A DNA stretch of 64,000 nucleotides, from NCBI RefSeq assembly GCF_006716315.1, contig NZ_VFOV01000001.1, positions 223,501 through 287,500 on the forward strand. The letters are read 5' to 3'. The stretch's first letter is position 1. Every line of letters begins with the position of its first letter. A program made the translations under genes and the position numbers. The notes under the pieces were generated by a model. That model was not told the origin of the DNA. It saw only the letters and a program-made list of their open reading frames with translations, and did no database searches. Below are positions 44,511 through 54,288 of this stretch, in pieces. The DNA is from Nocardioides albertanoniae (GTDB lineage Bacteria; Actinomycetota; Actinomycetes; Propionibacteriales; Nocardioidaceae).

Positions 44511-45416
44511 CTACTCGCCGGGCGGTTCTGTCGCGGGTGGGCGCGCCGCGTCCGGTCCGGCGAGGCTGGTGCGCAGCCTGAGCAGCAGCTCCCAGGCCTC
44601 AACCGACCCGACGCGATCGCGAGCAGCCAGCTCGAGGCCGAGGGCGCGCGCGATCAGGATCCCGGCGAAGTGCTCGCTGGCGGCGGAGTCAGCCGTCTGC
44701 GGCATCGACAGCACCGCATCGGCGACGTCGGTCTGGTCGTCACCGACTGCCTCGCTGATCAAGATGGTCGGGGCGCCCACCGTACGAGCGTGCTCGAGCA
44801 CGACGTCGATCTCGTGAAACAGACGAAGGGGCGCGAAGATCACCACGACGTCCCCGGCGCCGAGGCCCATCAACGGGTCGGCCAGCGAGAATCCGGTGTT
44901 GCGTACAGCCGTGGCATGGTGCCCGAACCTGGTGAGCTCGACGACCAGGAACTCCGCGGCCAGTGCGGCGGGTCCGATTCCGTACGCCCAGACGCGGTCG
45001 CCGGTAGCCACCAGGTCGACGGCGCGCTCCCATGCGGTGGTGTCAAGGGTGTCGGGCAGGTGTCCGACCATCTCGGAGGTGTCGGCGAGCACTTGGTCGA
45101 GGACGGCCCCGAGCCCACCCTCGAGGCGATCCAGCCGGCGGTTCAGTCGCACGACCGGGTCCCGGGGTGGCGTGAGGCTGGCGAGGGCGGCTCGCTTCAG
45201 GTCTCGCAGGCCGGTGTATCCCAGTGAGCGAGCAGTGCGGACGACCGTCGCGTCACTGGTGCCGGTGGCCTTGGCGATCTGCGCCGCGCTCGCCCCGGTG
45301 AACTCCTGCGGCCGCTCCAACAGGTACTGCGCGACGGCACGCTCGCGCGGGGACAGGCCGGCTGCTCGATCAGCGACCCGAGCCGTCAGCTCGCCGTCAG
45401 AAGATGTCGTATTCAT
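44511..45416 (-). CDS. RpiR/MurR-family regulator
   Basis: A 301-residue regulator. The N-terminal HTH_6 domain (SPRERAVAQYLLERPQEFTGASAAQIAKATGTSDATVVRTARSLGY) and a C-terminal SIS sugar-isomerase-fold domain (RVWAYGIGPAALAAEFLVVEL) are present. SIS domains usually bind phosphosugars. It is divergent from the FAD oxidase-symporter pair and probably controls it through the inverted repeat at 45435-45452. A sugar-linked amino acid or imino sugar is possible as effector. Confidence 0.9.
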   Translation of the reverse strand: MNTTSSDGELTARVADRAAGLSPRERAVAQYLLERPQEFTGASAAQIAKATGTSDATVVRTARSLGYTGLRDLKRAALASLTPPRDPVVRLNRRLDRLEGGLGAVLDQVLADTSEMVGHLPDTLDTTAWERAVDLVATGDRVWAYGIGPAALAAEFLVVELTRFGHHATAVRNTGFSLADPLMGLGAGDVVVIFAPLRLFHEIDVVLEHARTVGAPTILISEAVGDDQTDVADAVLSMPQTADSAASEHFAGILIARALGLELAARDRVGSVEAWELLLRLRTSLAGPDAARPPATEPPGE

Positions 45417-45434
45417 TTCACTATGGACTCTTTC

Positions 45435-45452
45435 ATGTAGTTGATACTACAT
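45435..45452. promoter_or_regulatory. Candidate RpiR operator
   Basis: ATGTAG-TTGATA-CTACAT is a perfect 6-bp inverted repeat in an AT-rich gap of 74 bp between the RpiR and FAD-oxidase starts. Confidence 0.6.
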
Positions 45453-45490
45453 TGCTGTGGCATGGATCACAGGACCGACGAGAGGGTCTC

Positions 45491-46651
45491 ATGAGTTACC
45501 GCTTCATCATCGCTGGTGCGGGTGTCTACGGTTCGGCCACCGCGTGGCATCTCGCTCGCTCGGGCGCTGACGTCTTGGTGCTGGAGGCGGGTGAGGTCGC
45601 GAGTGGAGCATCCGGCGGCACCGGCAAACGTGGCGTCCGCGGCAGCAGGCGAGCGCCGGCCGAGCTCCCCGCCCTGCGGCTGGCCTACGAGCTCTGGCCC
45701 GCCCTCGCTGACGAGCTCGATGCCGACACCGGATATCACCGGATCGGCAGCCTCAACCTCTTCGAGGAGGACGAGGTGGGAATGCGTGGCGGTGAGGACG
45801 CGCTCCGAGCCTGGGCCTGGCGCCAACGGCGGCTCGGCGTGCCGACTGAGGCGTTGGACGCTGCCGGTGTGCGGGAACTCGAGCCTGAGGTCGCGGACAG
45901 CATCTCGGGAGCCCTGTGGAGCCCGTTCGACGGTGTCGCCGACCATACGGCCACCACTAGGGCGTACGCAGCGGCGGCTGCGAGGCACGGGGCGGTCGTC
46001 ACCGAGCACAGCCCGGTGGCGGAGCTGCTGACCGACGGTGACCGGACCATAGGCGTCGTCACAGCCGGCGGCACGACTCACCTCGCCTCGGAGGCCGTGG
46101 TGCTGCTGAACAATGTCGGAGCGGCTCCACTGGTCCAGTCGGTCGGTGGCGGGCATCTTCCGTTCTGGTCGATGTATCCGCAGGCACTGTCCGTACGCAC
46201 CCCGTCGCCGTCGCCGTGTCGGCATCTTGTCAGCCATCAGAGCCGCGCGCTCTCGTTGAAGACGCTCGACGCCCACACCCTGATGGTGACGGGCGGCTGG
46301 CGCGGGGTACGCGACGAGGCCGACGGCAGCGGTCGAACCGTCGAGTCCGCGGTCCGCGGCAACCTGGCCGCTGCCGTGGCCGCCTACCCATCGCTCGCCG
46401 ATGCCGAGCTGCTCACCTGGCAGGCCGACCGGGCCGAGACGTACAGCGCCGATGATCTGCCGGTTGTCGACACGGTGGCGCCTTATCGGAACCTGTTCGT
46501 CGGTGCCGGGTTCTCGGGACACGGGTTCGCGATCGCCCCAGCGGTGTCGTTGTTGCTCTCCCGCTGGCTCCTCACCGGGGTTCGCCCGGACGAGCTGGCC
46601 CCTCTCGGCTATCACCGCTTCACCCCGGCTGTCTCCAGGAGCGCCTCATGA
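45491..46651 (+). CDS. FAD-dependent amino-acid-oxidase-like protein (DAO family)
   Basis: A 386-residue DAO-fold flavoprotein. The N-terminal FAD motif IIAGAGVYGSATAWHLA and C-terminal FVGAGFSGHGFAIAPAVS are typical of sarcosine and glycine oxidases and D-amino-acid dehydrogenases. A GASGGTGKRGVRGSRR stretch follows the usual FAD site. It probably oxidises a secondary or D-amino acid taken up by the adjacent symporter. ATGA overlap with the next gene shows they are one operon. Confidence 0.88.
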   Translation: MSYRFIIAGAGVYGSATAWHLARSGADVLVLEAGEVASGASGGTGKRGVRGSRRAPAELPALRLAYELWPALADELDADTGYHRIGSLNLFEEDEVGMRGGEDALRAWAWRQRRLGVPTEALDAAGVRELEPEVADSISGALWSPFDGVADHTATTRAYAAAAARHGAVVTEHSPVAELLTDGDRTIGVVTAGGTTHLASEAVVLLNNVGAAPLVQSVGGGHLPFWSMYPQALSVRTPSPSPCRHLVSHQSRALSLKTLDAHTLMVTGGWRGVRDEADGSGRTVESAVRGNLAAAVAAYPSLADAELLTWQADRAETYSADDLPVVDTVAPYRNLFVGAGFSGHGFAIAPAVSLLLSRWLLTGVRPDELAPLGYHRFTPAVSRSAS

Positions 46652-48006
46652 TTCCCGTCGACGAGGTTGGCAGCCTCGACACCTTGCTCTTCGCCGTCGC
46701 CGTGCTCGGCGTGCTCATTCTCGTGGGCGTCCTGCTTCGCCTGGCGGCCTCGTGGCTGCGACGGCTGGTGCTCCCCGCGGCACTGATCGGCGGACTGGTC
46801 GGGCTTGCGCTCGGCCCGCACGGTGCCGGGCTGTTCGGCGAGCCACTGATCAGCACCTGGGCCGGAATGCCCGGCGTGCTCGCGACAGTCGTGTTCGCCC
46901 CGATGCTGATGGGGGTCAAGCTGCCGCGACTGCGGGAGACGTACGACCTGGTCGCACCGCAGCTGCTCTTCGGCTGGCTCGGTGCCTCCCTCATGATCGG
47001 TGTGCCGTTGATCGTCGCCGCCGCGCTGCTGGCGCCGCTGTGGGACGTGAACCAGATGTTCGGATCCCTGGTCGAGGTCGGCTGGCCGGGCGGTCACGGC
47101 ACCGCCGGGGCGATGGCGGAGGTGTACGACGGAGAGTCCTGGAGCGCCGGCGCCTCGCTGGCCCAGACCTCGGCGACCGTTGGCCTGGCGTTCGGCATCT
47201 GCATGGGCATGGTGCTGATCAACTGGGGCATCAGGAAGGGGCATGTGCAGGCCCACGCTTCTGGCTCGGCCTCCACCCGGGCGGTGGACCAGCCCGACGT
47301 CGTGCCGTCTGATGGCCGCGAATCCCTGGGCGCGGTGACCCTGAAGCGCGATCTGGTGGATACCTTCGGCTTCCACGCCGCTCTCGTCGGCGTCGCCATC
47401 ATCATCGGCTGGGTCCTGCAGTACTTCATCGAGATGGTGATCCCCGGGATGCCGCTGTTCCCGCTCGCGATGATCGGGGGCGGGATCGTGCAGCAGATCA
47501 TCAGTCGTACGCCGCTGGCCGACACGGTGGAGCCCGGTGTCTTCCGGACGATCCAGGGGGTGGCGCTCGACTTCCTCGTCGTCTCGGCGGTCGCCTCGAT
47601 CGACCTTCCTGTCGTCGCCGACAACGCCGCCCCGCTGGCTGTCCTGATGGCGGTGGCTGCCGGTCTGGCACTGTTCCTCTTCTTCTGGGTGGGCCCGCGA
47701 ATCTTCCAGCGTGACTGGTTCGAGCAGTCGATCATCAACTTCGGCACCGTCACCGGCGTCGCGTCGGTGGGCTTGATGCTGCTCCGTACGGCGGACCCGA
47801 AGCTCGCTACTGTCGCCGGTCGCGCCTACGCCCTCCGGGCACCGTTCTTCAGCCCGTTCGTGGGTGGCGGCCTGATCACGGCCGTGATCCCGCTGCTCGC
47901 TGTGGAGTACGGGGCCCTGGCGGTCGGCCTCGCATTCTTCGCCGGCTTCCCTGTGCTGCTCGTGCTTGCGAAGGTGCTCGGCCTCTGGCGCCGACCTGTG
48001 GGCTGA
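46648..48006 (+). CDS. Sodium/glutamate-symporter-family (GltS-like) transporter
   Basis: A 452-residue protein with about 12 helices. The re-entrant-loop motif VGWPGGHGTAGAMAEVYD resembles GGHGTA in GltS, and a second similar loop (MIGGGIVQQIISRT) lies in the C-terminal half. GltS is usually about 400 residues; the extra length includes a cytoplasmic loop after helix 6. Substrate is likely an anionic amino acid or related acid, by partnership with the FAD oxidase. Confidence 0.85.
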   Translation: MIPVDEVGSLDTLLFAVAVLGVLILVGVLLRLAASWLRRLVLPAALIGGLVGLALGPHGAGLFGEPLISTWAGMPGVLATVVFAPMLMGVKLPRLRETYDLVAPQLLFGWLGASLMIGVPLIVAAALLAPLWDVNQMFGSLVEVGWPGGHGTAGAMAEVYDGESWSAGASLAQTSATVGLAFGICMGMVLINWGIRKGHVQAHASGSASTRAVDQPDVVPSDGRESLGAVTLKRDLVDTFGFHAALVGVAIIIGWVLQYFIEMVIPGMPLFPLAMIGGGIVQQIISRTPLADTVEPGVFRTIQGVALDFLVVSAVASIDLPVVADNAAPLAVLMAVAAGLALFLFFWVGPRIFQRDWFEQSIINFGTVTGVASVGLMLLRTADPKLATVAGRAYALRAPFFSPFVGGGLITAVIPLLAVEYGALAVGLAFFAGFPVLLVLAKVLGLWRRPVG

Positions 48007-48033
48007 CGGCGACACGTAGGCGACCTCAGGCTC

Positions 48034-48921
48034 TCAGGCGCCGGCGATCCCGAGGAGATCACGCACGGGTCCGGCGGGTGGGTGCGCGCCGCCGACCCAC
48101 ACGGCCCGGAACTCCCGCGACAGGTCCAGCTCTGCCACCGGGACCCGGACAAGGGTGCCCAGGTCGACGTCGGCCTGGGCGGCCCGACCGGACACGAACG
48201 CCGGGGAGCCGCCTGCGCGTACGGCGGCGAGGATCGCGGAGTTCGTCGCGAACTCCACGTCGGGATCTGCCAGGCGCTCGCCCGCGGCCGCCAGCGCCGA
48301 CTCCACCACTGCCCGCGTGCCGGACCCCTGCTCGCGGCAGGTCAGCGGACGGGTCGCGAGCTCGCGCGGGCTGATCGCGGCTCGACGCCGAGCCCAACGG
48401 TCGTCGGGTGCGGCGACCAGCGCGAGCTCGTCGACGCCGACCCTGGTGGCGGAGAGCCCGCTCGTGTCGACCGGACCCTCGACGAACCCCAGGTCGGCTT
48501 CTCCGTGGCGTACGGCCGCGACGACCTCCTCGGAGTTGGCGGCCCGCAGGCTCACCGCGACCCGCTGCTGCTGCCGCAGGCGTACGAGCCAGCGGGGGAG
48601 GAGGTATTCGGCCGTCGTCATCGACGCATGCACGTGCAGCTCGTCGGAGCGGCCGGCACGCAGCGTGTGCAGGGCGTTGTCGATCTCGTCGGCGCGTTCG
48701 AGCAGGTCGGCCGACCATTCGACGAGCAGCTTCCCGGCCTGGGTCAGCGCCGAGCCGCGATGGGCCCGCTGCACCAGCACGAGGCCGACCTGGGTCTCCA
48801 TCGCACGCAGCCGCTCTGAGGCCGACTGCTGCGAGATCCCCGCGGCGCGTCCCGCCGCGCCGATGCTGCCCAGCCGGGCGAGGTCGGCGAGCAGGCGGAG
48901 CGAGGGGAGGTCGGGGAGCAT
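48034..48921 (-). CDS. LysR-family regulator
   Basis: A 295-residue LysR protein with N-terminal HTH (LPDLPSLRLLADLARLGSIGAAGRAAGISQQSASERLRAMETQVG in parts) and a substrate-binding domain. ATG at 48921 is chosen: a TAGGCT -10 box (48933-48928) ends 6 nt before it, indicating a leaderless transcript. The GTG at 48927 would touch the -10 box. It is divergent from the TDT transporter and probably controls it. Confidence 0.88.
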   Translation of the reverse strand: MLPDLPSLRLLADLARLGSIGAAGRAAGISQQSASERLRAMETQVGLVLVQRAHRGSALTQAGKLLVEWSADLLERADEIDNALHTLRAGRSDELHVHASMTTAEYLLPRWLVRLRQQQRVAVSLRAANSEEVVAAVRHGEADLGFVEGPVDTSGLSATRVGVDELALVAAPDDRWARRRAAISPRELATRPLTCREQGSGTRAVVESALAAAGERLADPDVEFATNSAILAAVRAGGSPAFVSGRAAQADVDLGTLVRVPVAELDLSREFRAVWVGGAHPPAGPVRDLLGIAGA

Positions 48922-48997
48922 GGCCACAGCCTATCCCTGTGACCCCACAGCGAAGTGGGTTCTACCGCCGGCCGCGAGCCGCGTCGAGCATGGAGGT

Positions 48998-50071
48998 ATG
49001 AGGCACTCCTACGGTCCGAACTGGTACGCCGCCACGATGGGCACCGGCATCGTCGCCGTCGTCCTCCCCGGTCTGCCCTTCCACGTGCCCGGCGCGGTGC
49101 CGGTTGCGCTGGTGTTCTGGCTGGCGGCAAGCCTTCTGCTCGTCGCGACCGGGGCGGCGATGCTGCTCGGTCTCCGGGAGGACCCCTCCCTGCTGCGGCG
49201 TCACTACGACGACCCGGTGATGTCCCACTTCTACGGCGCCCCGGCGATGGCCCTGATGACGGTCGGCGCCGGCTCGATCGGCGTCGCCCAGGACCTCCTC
49301 GGGAGCACGGTGGCAGTCCCGTTGGCTGCCGTGCTGTGGACCGCCGGCACCGTGCTCGGCCTCTGGACCGCGATCGCGGTGCCCTACCGGGCGATCACCC
49401 GCCACGAGGTCGCCGACGACAGCGCCACCGGTGGCTGGCTGATGCCCGTCGTGCCGCCGATGGTCTCGGCGACGACCGGGGCCGCGCTCGTGCCGCACCT
49501 CGCGCCGGGCCAGGCCCGCGAGACCCTGCTGATCGTCTGCTACGCCCTCTTCGGGCTGACCATGATCGCCGGCTTCCTCGTGCTCAACCAGCTCTGGCAG
49601 CGGATGGTCCGTCACGGCGCCCTCGCCCCGGCGGCGGTGCCGACCGTGTGGATCGTGCTCGGCTTCCTGGGTCAGTCGACCACGGCGGTCCATCACCTCG
49701 GCGCTCTCGCACCCTCGGTCGTGCCCGGCTACGGGCACGCTCTCGGCATGCTCGCCGTCTGCTACGGCGTCCCCGTGTGGGGTTTCACGGTCCTGTGGAC
49801 CGCCCTCGCGCTCACGCTGACCATGCGTCAGCTCCGCGACGGGCTGCCGGTGGCACCGACCTGGTGGTCGTTCACGTTCCCGATCGGCACCGTCGCCACG
49901 GGCAGCAGCGCCCTCGCGGCGGCGACGGGCCTGGTGCTCTTCGAGGTCGCTGCCGGGCTCGCGGCGCTCGGGCTGCTGGTGGGCTGGGTCGCCGCTGCGT
50001 ACGCGACCTGGCGGCTGTCCGCACGGGTCGCGCTGGCCTGGCCGGCTCCGCGGCCCGCCGCGAACAGATGA
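48998..50071 (+). CDS. TDT-family transporter (TehA/SLAC1/Mae1-like)
   Basis: A 357-residue protein with ten helices of the TDT family; the start GPNWYAATMGTGIVAVVLP matches the family N-terminus. Members carry malate, sulfite or other small anions. The gene is divergent from the LysR gene 77 bp away. The RBS-like GGAGGT touches the ATG, so initiation may not rely on it. Confidence 0.88.
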   Translation: MRHSYGPNWYAATMGTGIVAVVLPGLPFHVPGAVPVALVFWLAASLLLVATGAAMLLGLREDPSLLRRHYDDPVMSHFYGAPAMALMTVGAGSIGVAQDLLGSTVAVPLAAVLWTAGTVLGLWTAIAVPYRAITRHEVADDSATGGWLMPVVPPMVSATTGAALVPHLAPGQARETLLIVCYALFGLTMIAGFLVLNQLWQRMVRHGALAPAAVPTVWIVLGFLGQSTTAVHHLGALAPSVVPGYGHALGMLAVCYGVPVWGFTVLWTALALTLTMRQLRDGLPVAPTWWSFTFPIGTVATGSSALAAATGLVLFEVAAGLAALGLLVGWVAAAYATWRLSARVALAWPAPRPAANR

Positions 50072-50096
50072 GACCGAGGTGTGGCTCGACCGGGCC

Positions 50097-51140
50097 TCAG
50101 CCGTCGAGGTCGGACATGTCGAGCACGAACCGGTAGCGCACGTCGTTGCGGTCGAGACGCTCGAGCGCCTCGTCGATCTGCGCGGACGCGAGCACCTCGA
50201 CGTCGGCCGTGATGCCGTGCTCGGCGCAGAAGGCGAGCATCTCGGCGGTGGCCGGTCGGCCGCCGCTCCCGGCGGAGGAGAGCTTCTTGCGACCGATGAG
50301 CAGGTCGGTCATGTCGACGCTGACCGTGCCGAGGTGACCGAGATGGCTCAGCGTGCCGTCCAGCGCGACGGTGCGCAGATAGGGCGTCAGGTCGTGCGGC
50401 GCCGAGATCGTGTCGATGACCACGTCGAAGGTGTCGCGGACCGCAGCCATCTGGTCGGGGTCGGTGGACACGACCGTGCGCGCGCCGAGGGTTTGCGCAT
50501 CGGGTGTCTTGTCCGCGCTCCGGCTGAGCACGGTGACGTCGGCACCCAGCGCGACCGCGAACTTCACGGCCAGGTGGCCGAGACCGCCCAGGCCGGCGAC
50601 AGCGACGCGCGTGTCGGGGCCGACACCGAGCGCCCTGATCGGCTCCCACACGGTGACGCCCGCACACAGCAGCGGCGCGACGGCAGCCGGGTCCAGGCCG
50701 CCGCTGATCGGATAGGCGAACCGGTCGCGCACGACGTACTCGCGTGCATAGCCGCCGAGCGTCGTCGACCCGTCGTGGCGGTCGGTGCCGGCGTACGTCA
50801 GGGTCGGGAAGTCGGCGCAGAAGTTCTCCTGCCCCGCCCGGCACATCGGACACACGCCGCAGGAGTCGACGATGTTGCCGACCGCGACCAGGTCGCCGAC
50901 CGCGAACCCGGTCGCGGCGGGTCCGACCTCGGTCACCGTCCCGGTGAACTCGTGACCGGGAACCAGCGCCGGGCCGGATCCCGGGTGGGAGTGGATCGCG
51001 TGCAGGTCGGAGTGGCACACGCCGCAGTAGTCGATGCGTACGGCGATGTCGTCGGGCCGTAGCTCCCGGCGGTGGATCTCGGCTCGACGCAGCGGCGTCC
51101 TCGGGCCGTCGGCGAGCCATGCCTGGGTCGGTCTCATCAT
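50097..51140 (-). CDS. Zinc-dependent NAD(P) alcohol dehydrogenase
   Basis: A 347-residue medium-chain dehydrogenase with zinc ligands in YCGVCHSDLH and GHEFTGTV, structural cysteines in SCGVCPMCRAGQENFC, and VAGLGGLGHLA for cofactor. It is closely similar in layout to the dehydrogenase at 32837-33883 but under a TetR regulator rather than MerR. Divergent from the TetR gene with two operators between. Confidence 0.92.
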   Translation of the reverse strand: MMRPTQAWLADGPRTPLRRAEIHRRELRPDDIAVRIDYCGVCHSDLHAIHSHPGSGPALVPGHEFTGTVTEVGPAATGFAVGDLVAVGNIVDSCGVCPMCRAGQENFCADFPTLTYAGTDRHDGSTTLGGYAREYVVRDRFAYPISGGLDPAAVAPLLCAGVTVWEPIRALGVGPDTRVAVAGLGGLGHLAVKFAVALGADVTVLSRSADKTPDAQTLGARTVVSTDPDQMAAVRDTFDVVIDTISAPHDLTPYLRTVALDGTLSHLGHLGTVSVDMTDLLIGRKKLSSAGSGGRPATAEMLAFCAEHGITADVEVLASAQIDEALERLDRNDVRYRFVLDMSDLDG

Positions 51141-51150
51141 GCATCCTTTA

Positions 51151-51218
51151 AACAGACTGGTTGGTCTGTTTTAGAGTAGCCTCGTCCGCCGGATGTCACA
51201 AACAGACCAGTAGGTCTG
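51151..51218. promoter_or_regulatory. Two TetR operators exactly 50 bp apart
   Basis: AACAGACTGGTTGGTCTGTT (51151-51170) and AACAGACCAGTAGGTCTG (51201-51218) share the same CAGAC..GTCTG arms. They are 50 bp apart start to start, between the alcohol dehydrogenase and TetR starts. Confidence 0.8.
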
Positions 51219-51223
51219 AGAAC

Positions 51224-51847
51224 ATGTGGGGCATGGCCGACCACGCACCCCGCACGACGCGAGCCACCGCTGAGCCGTCGACCGCTCGTGGCGTCGCGAC
51301 CCGGCAGCGGATCCTCGACGCGGCCACTCTCGAGTTCGCCGAGCACGGCCTCGCCGGGGCTCGCATCGAGCGGATCACCGCGGCGGCGCGCACCAACAAG
51401 GCACAGCTCTACGCCTACTTCGGCGACAAGAGCGCGCTGTTCGACACGATCTTCTTCGCCTCGCTCGAGCGGATCACCGAGGCGGTTCCGATCGAGGACG
51501 GCGACCTCGCCGACTGGGCGGTGCGTCTCTATGACGAGTATCTGGAGAATCCGGAGCTGATCAGACTGGCGACCTGGGTGCGGCTCGAGCGCCGGCCGAC
51601 GGGGCACCTCGCCGAGGAGACGGCGCCCTTCGACCGGATCAAGGCCGACGCGATCACCGAGGCGCAGGCGGCCGGGCGGATACGTGCGGGAGACCCCGAC
51701 GACCTGAAGACGCTCGTCATCGGCATGTCGATGTCCTGGTCGCCGGTCAGCAACGTCTACGCAGCCACCCGCGACGAGCCCGAGTCCGATCACCGGCGGC
51801 GCCGTGAGCTGCTCCGCGACGCCGTCTCCCGGGTGACTGCCCCCTGA
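51224..51847 (+). CDS. TetR-family regulator of the adjacent alcohol dehydrogenase
   Basis: A 207-residue TetR protein: RQRILDAATLEFAEHGLAGARIERITAAARTNKAQLYAYFGDKSALFD gives the HTH. Start ATG 51224 lies 6 bp after the second operator; ATG 51233 is an alternative. It faces the alcohol dehydrogenase and very likely represses it and itself through the paired sites. Confidence 0.88.
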   Translation: MWGMADHAPRTTRATAEPSTARGVATRQRILDAATLEFAEHGLAGARIERITAAARTNKAQLYAYFGDKSALFDTIFFASLERITEAVPIEDGDLADWAVRLYDEYLENPELIRLATWVRLERRPTGHLAEETAPFDRIKADAITEAQAAGRIRAGDPDDLKTLVIGMSMSWSPVSNVYAATRDEPESDHRRRRELLRDAVSRVTAP

Positions 51848-51856
51848 CGGTTTCCG

Positions 51857-53359
51857 TCAGGCGCCCCATGCGACGGCCATCTCCACGGCCCGTCTCCACC
51901 GCGCGAACTCGGCCTCCCGGGCGGGCGCCGACATGGCAGGCTGCCACTCGGCCGCCCGGCGCCAGTGCCGTCGCAGCACCTCGCGGTCCGGCCAGTAGCC
52001 CGCGCCCAGCCCGGCCGCGTAGGCGGCGCCGCGCGAGACTGTCTCGGCCACCATCGGCCGCACGACCGGGATGTCGAGGAAGTCGGCGATGGTCTGCATG
52101 AGCAGGTTGTCGGCGGTCATGCCACCGTCGACGGCGAGCCGCCGCAGCGGCACATCGGCGTCGGCGTTCATCGCGTCGAGGATCTCCTTGGTCTGCCAGG
52201 CGGTCGCCTCGAGCACCGCGCGACACAGGTGCGCCTTCGTGACGTACGACGTCAGCCCGACGATCACGCCGCGGGCCTCGGGCTCCCAGTGCGGGGCGTA
52301 GAGACCGGTGAACGCCGGGACCACGTAGCAGCCGCCGTTGTCGGTGACCGTCAGCGCCTGGGTCTCGATCTCCGCCGCCGAGCGGATCAGCCCGAGGCTG
52401 TCGCGGAACCACTGCACGAGCGCGCCGGCGACCGCGATCGACCCCTCCAGGGCGTACGCCGCCGGCTCGTCCTCCATCTTGTGCGCGACCGTCGTGATCA
52501 GCCCGTGCTGGGAGCGCACCGGCGCGGATCCGGTGTTGAGGAGCAGGAAGCCGCCCGTGCCGAAGGTGCACTTCGCGTCGCCGCGGTCGAAACCGGCCTG
52601 CCCGAACAGCGAGGCCTGCTGGTCGCCGATGACCGCGGTCAGCGGTATCCCGGCGACCGGCGCGACGGTGCTCCCGAACGAGCCGACGGTCGCCCGGATC
52701 TCCGGCAGCATCGCCCGCGGCACCCGCATCGCCTCGAGCAGGTCGGGGTCCCAGTCGAGCGTGGTGAGGTTCATCAGCATCGTGCGGCTGGCGTTGGTCA
52801 CGTCGGTGACGTGCAGCCCGCCGTTCGTGCCGCCGGTCAGGTTCCAGACCAGCCAGGAGTCGATCGTGCCGAACAGCAGATCTCCGGCTTCGGCCCGCGC
52901 GCGCAACGACGGCGACGAGTCGAGCAGCCAGCGCACCTTCGGCCCGGAGAAGTACGTCACCAGCGGCAGCCCGCACCGATCCTGGATCTCCGTCTCGGGC
53001 AGGTCGGCGGCGATCCGGGGAAGCACGGCGGAGGAGCGGGTGTCCTGCCACACGATCGCGTTGTGCACCGGCCGACCGGTGTGCCGGTCCCACACGACGG
53101 TGGTCTCCCGCTGGTTGGTGATCCCGAGCCCGACGACCTGGTCGGGCGACGCTCCGGCGTCGGCGAGCGCCTCCGGGACGACCCGGCAGACGATGTCCCA
53201 GATCTCCATCGGGTCGTGCTCGACCCAGCCGGCGCGCGGATAGTGCTGATGGTGCTCCCGCTGGGCGAGCGAGACCATCCGGCCCTCGCGGTCGAAGAGC
53301 ATGCACCGCGTCGAGGTCGTGCCCTGGTCCAGCGCCGCGACGTACCGGGTCGACGTCAT
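51857..53359 (-). CDS. glpK: Glycerol kinase (first copy)
   Basis: A 500-residue FGGY-family kinase starting [18 protein letters not shown], with ATP-site and substrate motifs [28 protein letters not shown] and the C-terminal [15 protein letters not shown]. It phosphorylates glycerol to glycerol-3-phosphate. Its ATG overlaps the IclR stop (ATGA), so both are transcribed together. The second copy at 55247 is on the other strand with glpF. Confidence 0.94.
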   Translation of the reverse strand: MTSTRYVAALDQGTTSTRCMLFDREGRMVSLAQREHHQHYPRAGWVEHDPMEIWDIVCRVVPEALADAGASPDQVVGLGITNQRETTVVWDRHTGRPVHNAIVWQDTRSSAVLPRIAADLPETEIQDRCGLPLVTYFSGPKVRWLLDSSPSLRARAEAGDLLFGTIDSWLVWNLTGGTNGGLHVTDVTNASRTMLMNLTTLDWDPDLLEAMRVPRAMLPEIRATVGSFGSTVAPVAGIPLTAVIGDQQASLFGQAGFDRGDAKCTFGTGGFLLLNTGSAPVRSQHGLITTVAHKMEDEPAAYALEGSIAVAGALVQWFRDSLGLIRSAAEIETQALTVTDNGGCYVVPAFTGLYAPHWEPEARGVIVGLTSYVTKAHLCRAVLEATAWQTKEILDAMNADADVPLRRLAVDGGMTADNLLMQTIADFLDIPVVRPMVAETVSRGAAYAAGLGAGYWPDREVLRRHWRRAAEWQPAMSAPAREAEFARWRRAVEMAVAWGA

Positions 53360-54132
53360 GCCGCGGCCCGGCCGTGACCGAGCGCCCGCGAGATCGACCG
53401 CGCCACGCCGGTCACCTGCGCGACGAGGTCGGCGCGCGGCTGGGTCTGGGAGTCGCACAGCCGCGCGACCGGCCCGGCGATCCCGACCGACGCCACGACG
53501 TACCCACCTCGGTCACGCACGGGCGCCGCGATGCCGGCCAGGTCCGACCGCACCTCCTCGACGGCGGCGGCCCAGCCGGTGTCGCGGGCGTCCGCGAGCG
53601 CTCGCAGCAGCTGCGACCGGTCGGTGATGGTGCGGAACGCCAGCTGGTCGAGCGGTTGCCCGACCACGCTGCGGGCGGCGCCGGGGTCGAACGCGATCAG
53701 CACCTTGCCGAGCGCGGTCGCGTGCAGCGGGAGCGAGCGTCCGGTGTCCATCTCCTGCGCCCCGGGCCCGGCCCGGAAGACATGGTGGGCCACGACCGCG
53801 GACCCGTCCCGATAGGCCGCGATCCGCGCCTCCTCGCCCGTGCGTGCGGCCAGGGTGTCGACCCAGTTGAGCGTCACCGACCGCAGCTCGTTGAGGTCGA
53901 GGGTCACCGAGCCGAGGTGGAGCAGGTCGCGCCCGACCTGGTAGCGCCCGGTGACCGGGTCCTGGTCGACGAACCCCGCGACCACCAACGTACGCAGCAA
54001 CCCGTGTGCGGTCGGTTTGGCGAGCCCCACGGCGCCGGCCAGCGGCCCGAGCGCCATCGGCTCGCTCTCGGCGGAGAGCACGCGCAGCAGCGCGGCAGCC
54101 CGCTCGACGGATTGCACGGTCCGAGACATCAC
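53356..54132 (-). CDS. IclR-family regulator of glycerol genes
   Basis: A 258-residue IclR protein. The winged HTH ([42 protein letters not shown]) precedes the effector domain with the conserved [13 protein letters not shown]. Position between two glpK genes and glpF makes it the probable glycerol regulator. A perfect 8-bp inverted repeat (54194-54212) lies in the divergent promoter. Confidence 0.9.
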   Translation of the reverse strand: MMSRTVQSVERAAALLRVLSAESEPMALGPLAGAVGLAKPTAHGLLRTLVVAGFVDQDPVTGRYQVGRDLLHLGSVTLDLNELRSVTLNWVDTLAARTGEEARIAAYRDGSAVVAHHVFRAGPGAQEMDTGRSLPLHATALGKVLIAFDPGAARSVVGQPLDQLAFRTITDRSQLLRALADARDTGWAAAVEEVRSDLAGIAAPVRDRGGYVVASVGIAGPVARLCDSQTQPRADLVAQVTGVARSISRALGHGRAAA

Positions 54133-54193
54133 CGAAAGCGTAGGGCGCGCCGTGCCGGCGAGGAAAGCGCATTCGGAGCGAGCGCGACGCGGG

Positions 54194-54212
54194 CGTTCGG
54201 CAATGCCGAACG
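54194..54212. promoter_or_regulatory. Candidate IclR operator between iclR and glpF
   Basis: CGTTCGGC-AAT-GCCGAACG is a perfect inverted repeat; its TTCGGC..GCCGAA core matches the usual IclR-type site shape. It lies 62 bp before the iclR start and 77 bp before the glpF start. Confidence 0.7.
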
Positions 54213-54288
54213 ACTCTCGTTGTGACGCCCATCACTCGTCCCTACGGTGCTGGGGTCCGCCCGACCCCACCACGGCAGGAGCACCCAC

